NCBI GenBank assembly: GCA_030035585.1
Contig: CM057471.1
Span: 69,340,319 to 69,404,318, forward strand
Reading direction: 5' to 3'
Source of the DNA: Dugong dugon
Lineage: Eukaryota > Chordata > Mammalia > Sirenia > Dugongidae
DNA: 64,000 nucleotides
The first letter of the stretch is position 1, and every line of letters begins with the position of its first letter. Below the pieces are notes generated by a model. The model worked only from the letters and a program-made list of their open reading frames with translations, had not been told where the DNA came from and searched no databases. Position numbers and translations under genes: made by a program. This document shows positions 60,760-64,000 of the stretch, piece by piece.

Positions 60760-60894
60760 GCAAACCTAGGACCAGAGGGGTATAGGAGCATTTTCTTTTA
60801 TCCGAGCTGGGCACCCAGAAGCCAGATTAGCAACTGGCAGTCGTGTAGGAGAAGAAGGATTCAAGTCACAGGTACACTATTTAAATACCACAAC

Positions 60895-61240
60895 TTTTAA
60901 GAGTCCTTTGTAATCCTGGGCTATTCTGGCCACACCATTCACCAAACATGCCACGTCCCTTCTTGCCTTCTTGGGTTCGTCCTTCTCCACTTGGTTAGAA
61001 ACTTCATCCTTCAAGAACCATCTCAAATATCACCACCACTATGAACCATAGTAAACAAAAGAGGCCCCTCCTGCATTCACCAAAGGATAAAGGAATGATT
61101 TAAATATCTGCCTCCTCCACTAGGAAGTGAGCTCTTCAAGGGTAGGGACCATGCCTTATCCATCTGCAAAGCTGCTTCTATGCCCAGAGCACTTCCTAGC
61201 AGATTACAGAAGGTGCTCAAACACAAGATGAACTAAACAG
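60895..61240 (+). repeat. L2 3' end
   Basis: 'ctccactaggaagtgagctcttcaagggtagggaccatgccttatccatctgc'. Confidence 0.7.
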
Positions 61241-61535
61241 AAAACACATCCCTGCCTCTAGGTCACAGTCTAGAAGAAAGTCACAGAATCAGAAAATCTA
61301 AGTCTAGACTGGAAAAGTGTAGACGGTCTCAGTGAGGGGATTGGATCTGGAAAACAAACGTTTGGCAGCCACTGAAAGTGACTGAGATGCCTAAGAAGGC
61401 TCATTTCAGAGCTACTTTTCAGCCTTTTTCTATAAAGGCAATGAGAATCAGAAAAGCTGTGGAGAAATACCAGGCAATGAGGAAATAATTCACCATTACA
61501 CATATGTGAGCTACTACTGACTAATGGCAACTAAC

Positions 61536-61746
61536 TACGCCCATGAGTGGCGCAAACAGTTTCCACTTGACTACTAACCTAAAGGTGTGTGGTTCAAACC
61601 TACCCAATAGTGCTACAGAAGAAGGCCTGCCAATCTGCTTCCATAAAGAGTACAGACAAGAAAATCCTATGCAGCGGTTCTACTCTGTAACACATGAGGT
61701 TGCCATGAGTCAAAATCTACTCAAAAGCAAGATTCGGTTTTTGATT
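61536..61746 (+). repeat. AfroSINE, diverged type
   Basis: 'cgcccatgagtggcgcaaacagtttccacttgactactaacctaaaggtg' to 'tcaaaagcaagattcggtttttga'. The repeated 'ctaacta' on both sides is a likely target duplication. Confidence 0.8.
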
Positions 61747-62380
61747 TTTCTAACTAAACCCTAAGGTCCATCCATTCTAGTGTGTCTGTGGCAGAAAGAG
61801 TAGATTATAGGAAGGTAACTATTGTGCCATTCATGACATTATCCTCCAAACACCTAGAATGGAACCCTGACATCACAAACGTCACTTTAGTCACATGCTT
61901 TGATTCTGGAACCTTTTTATATTTTCAGCCTGTAAACTGTTTGGTGTCGTAATTCCAGACGTTTGCTACCCAGTGAGGAAAGAAGGACTTTATATCTCCC
62001 CTAAGACAAATTCCTCCAAGGGTCACAAACAGCCCTGATAATGGAATTCAGTAATTATGTCTAAATTCCCTCCCCTGAGACCACTGGCTAATAATGTTGT
62101 CTCTGACTTTACACAGATCATCACTAGTGCAGGAGACCTAGAGGAGATATGGAGAATAATATTAATCCTATCTACAAACCACATGCCTCCTGATGACAAG
62201 TCAATGGAATAGCCAGATCTAACTAGTAAAACGATCCTAGCTAGAATAATCCAAACAATTGCTAAAAGTAACCTCAAGTCTGTCTCCAATTAGATTTCTT
62301 CTGTTTAGATGGAACATAAAGGCAAAGGATATCAGAGTTGTTCAGTAAAAAATAGATTCCTAGGCCCCATAAACACACAA

Positions 62381-62589
62381 AAGCAAAAAAAACCTCATAG
62401 CCATCTAATCGATTCTGACTCACAGTAACCCTATAGGACAGAGTACAACTGCCCCATAGGGTTTCCAAGGCTGAAATCTTTACAGAAGCAGACTGCCACA
62501 TCTTTATCCCACGGAGTGGCTGGTGGGTTCGAACTGCCGACCTTTAGGTTAACAGCCGAGCGCCTAACCACTGTGCCACCAAGGCTCAT
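62381..62589 (-). repeat. AfroSINE
   Basis: Antisense full-length, low-divergence copy ('gactgccacatctttatcccacggagtggctggtgggttcgaactgccgacc' to 'ccactgtgccaccaaggctca'), about 175 bp from the donor of the exon at 62763. Confidence 0.93.
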
Positions 62590-62762
62590 ACCCCCGAAAG
62601 CATCTGCCTCACAGAATATAATACATTAAATAGAGTAGGAATTATTCCGAGAAATCCAGGGTCTTTGCCTAGTGACTCAAATTGCTTTCAAAAGAGACTG
62701 ATGGACAAGAAACTGATTGGTTCCTGTGTTTGAGATTTGATGAATATATGTAAATCACTTAC

Positions 62763-62899
62763 CACATGGCAAATTATCAATAAATGGCTCTAAATCTGAG
62801 AATACTCTTAACACAAGAGGAAGTTGCAGCTGACAAGCTTTTCTCCAATAGGCATTTGGCAAAAAGAAAAAGATCAGTGACTCTTTGATCTGTAACTGA
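62763..62899 (-). CDS. Internal coding exon of an unrecognised minus-strand gene (exon 1 of the visible chain)
   Basis: Read on the minus strand this 137-bp block is open in one frame for 45 codons plus one base at each end. It encodes a protein-like stretch including PNAYWRKACQLQLPLVLRVF followed by SDLEPFIDNLPC. The donor is strong (CCATGTG|GTAAGTGATT, GT at 62761-62762). The acceptor is less certain: I chose the AG at 62900-62901 (TTATTGTAG|T), but an AG a few bases further in (before ATCAAAGAG) is also possible. The 3' end leaves one G of a split codon, which the GA at the start of the exon at 57.6 kb completes as glycine. The region is not an evident repeat, although a 23-bp inverted repeat spans its 5' part. 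I do not recognise the protein family. Two cysteines (PCGFC across the junction) form a CxxC pair, but no second pair is visible, so zinc binding is only speculation. Confidence 0.7.
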
Positions 62900-63461
62900 C
62901 TACAATAACATATTAAGGAGTCACTGGTCTTTTTCTTTTTGACGATATAATTTTATATTTACCATGAAAGGATCTTAAATAAGCTTTTGAGTATTCGTTT
63001 TTTCCAAATGTGAACAAAGGCTTAAGGGTAATATCAGTCAATAAATTCAGGCCTGAAACACTAGCTGCACGAAATCTATAATGTGTCTTTTACAAAAAAG
63101 TAAATGTTACTCTAGGAATGTTTTAATTTAATTTGACTGTAGAAAAGCAACATGGTGCAACAAAGACCCGGATCCTGGTCAGGATTCTGCTAGTCAGTCT
63201 ATTTTGAAGCCTCAGAAGCCCAGAGGCAAAATTCATTTCATATCATATCTTTCTCCAAGCCAGAAATCTTATGTATCCTTCATAATCTGCCTGCTTCTTC
63301 AGCTTTACTCTTGCTTTTCACCACATCTCACCCAACAGTGTACACTCCATTCACACTGAACTACACTGCAGCTTCCTGAATTCAATATACTTTTTAGCCT
63401 CCATTTCTTTGCACATGCTGTTTTCTCCACCTGAACCCACCCTTCCTCGCTATTTGTCATC

Positions 63462-64000
63462 ATTAAGATTGTGTGCCAACTTGGCTTGGCCATGATCCTC
63501 AGTGGTTTGGCAGTTACGATGTAGTCTGGCAGTCGTATGATGATGTGATCATTTCCGTGAAGAGATCTAATATAATGTGATCACCCCCATGATGAGATCT
63601 GCTATGAGTAGCCAATCAGTTGCAAGGCAGTTTCCTTGGGGGTGTGGCCTGCATTGAATGTAAGTGGACTCTTTGGCAAGGCTCGCCAGCTTTTGCTTGC
63701 TCTGGATCCCACAGCTGGCTCCTGTTCATCTGACCTCTGGTTCTTAGGACTTGAGCTAGCAGCTTGCCTGCAATCTTGCCAGCCGATCTTGGGATTCGTA
63801 GATTTTCATGGCCTGTGAGCAAGAGCCCTGCTGTATGACCTGCTGATGGGTTTGCCAGCCCCTGTAGCTATGTAAATCAGGAGAAACCTTCATCCTGATC
63901 TATGAGTTTGGGACGTTCCAGCCTCTAGAACTGTGTGAGCCATTTGCTTGATATAAATTTCTTTATATAGATATTTATATGCTTTCCTGGTTTTGCTTCT
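63462..64000 (+). repeat. Old retrotransposon-like repeat, class uncertain, runs off the window
   Basis: The start 'attgtgtgccaacttggcttggccatgatcc' and end-like text 'tccagcctctagaactgtgtgagccatttgcttgatataaatttctttat' resemble an eutherian repeat that also begins at 41458. The roughly 60-68-codon frames on both strands at 63616-63822 look like shadows. Confidence 0.5.

Noticed and set aside
1-64000. tRNA genes suggested by SINE heads, and CRISPR-like or operon structures
   Set aside because: The tRNA-like pieces are degenerate AfroSINE heads; nothing bacterial is present.

Overview
The window is non-coding-rich mammalian nuclear DNA, AT-rich, with no prokaryotic signature. Several repeat types point to an afrotherian and most likely an elephant-lineage (proboscidean) genome. 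About seventeen copies or fragments of the tRNA-derived AfroSINE family occur, with the head 'ggagccctggtggc', a body with 'cctatgggg cagttctactctgtc' and a tail 'gtttggtttttgg'. RTE-type LINE fragments share the same 3' end. There are long L1 3' UTRs of one shared lineage-specific type. Older eutherian repeats (MIR, L2, old L1, MLT1-type LTR, hAT and Tc1/mariner-type DNA transposons) make up much of the rest. The organism assignment is inference from repeats recalled from established knowledge, not from a database search.

The main coding signal is a split gene on the minus strand that probably covers the whole window. Four short exons at the right end (about 62.8-62.9, 57.6, 54.4 and 53.4 kb) have good splice sites and a single continuous reading frame through phase-1 introns. 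Two further exons near 15.6 and 4.1 kb are compatible with each other, both meeting at phase 0. A weaker candidate at 42.6 kb would bridge the phases, and a possible terminal exon lies near 0.5 kb. I do not recognise the protein family. A separate candidate exon with consensus splice sites lies on the plus strand at 25.2 kb. No promoter, CpG island or first exon is visible, so the window looks like the interior and 3' part of a gene.

Layout: 1-5 kb holds the 3' candidate exons, an AfroSINE and an old L1. At 5.2-6.7 kb an RTE copy with a palindromic 5' end sits inside an old L1. 7-18 kb is a mosaic of ancient repeats, with a MaLR LTR at 16.9 kb and a small DNA transposon at 17.7 kb. 18.2-19.6 kb is a dead hAT transposon. 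20-29 kb is mostly unassigned intron with MIR, L2 and an RTE tail. 29.5-49.6 kb is dominated by L1 copies with nested SINEs, a VDAC2-like retrocopy beside a 25-bp cytosine run, and an 85-bp local duplication. 50-51.8 kb has a 74-bp tandem repeat, an RTE fragment and an LTR-like block. 53-63 kb carries the best exons, interleaved with L1, L2 and SINE insertions. The window ends in an unclassified old repeat.

No defence system, operon or other novel multi-gene system is present. The interesting signals are splice-site and insertion-structure observations, listed under findings.
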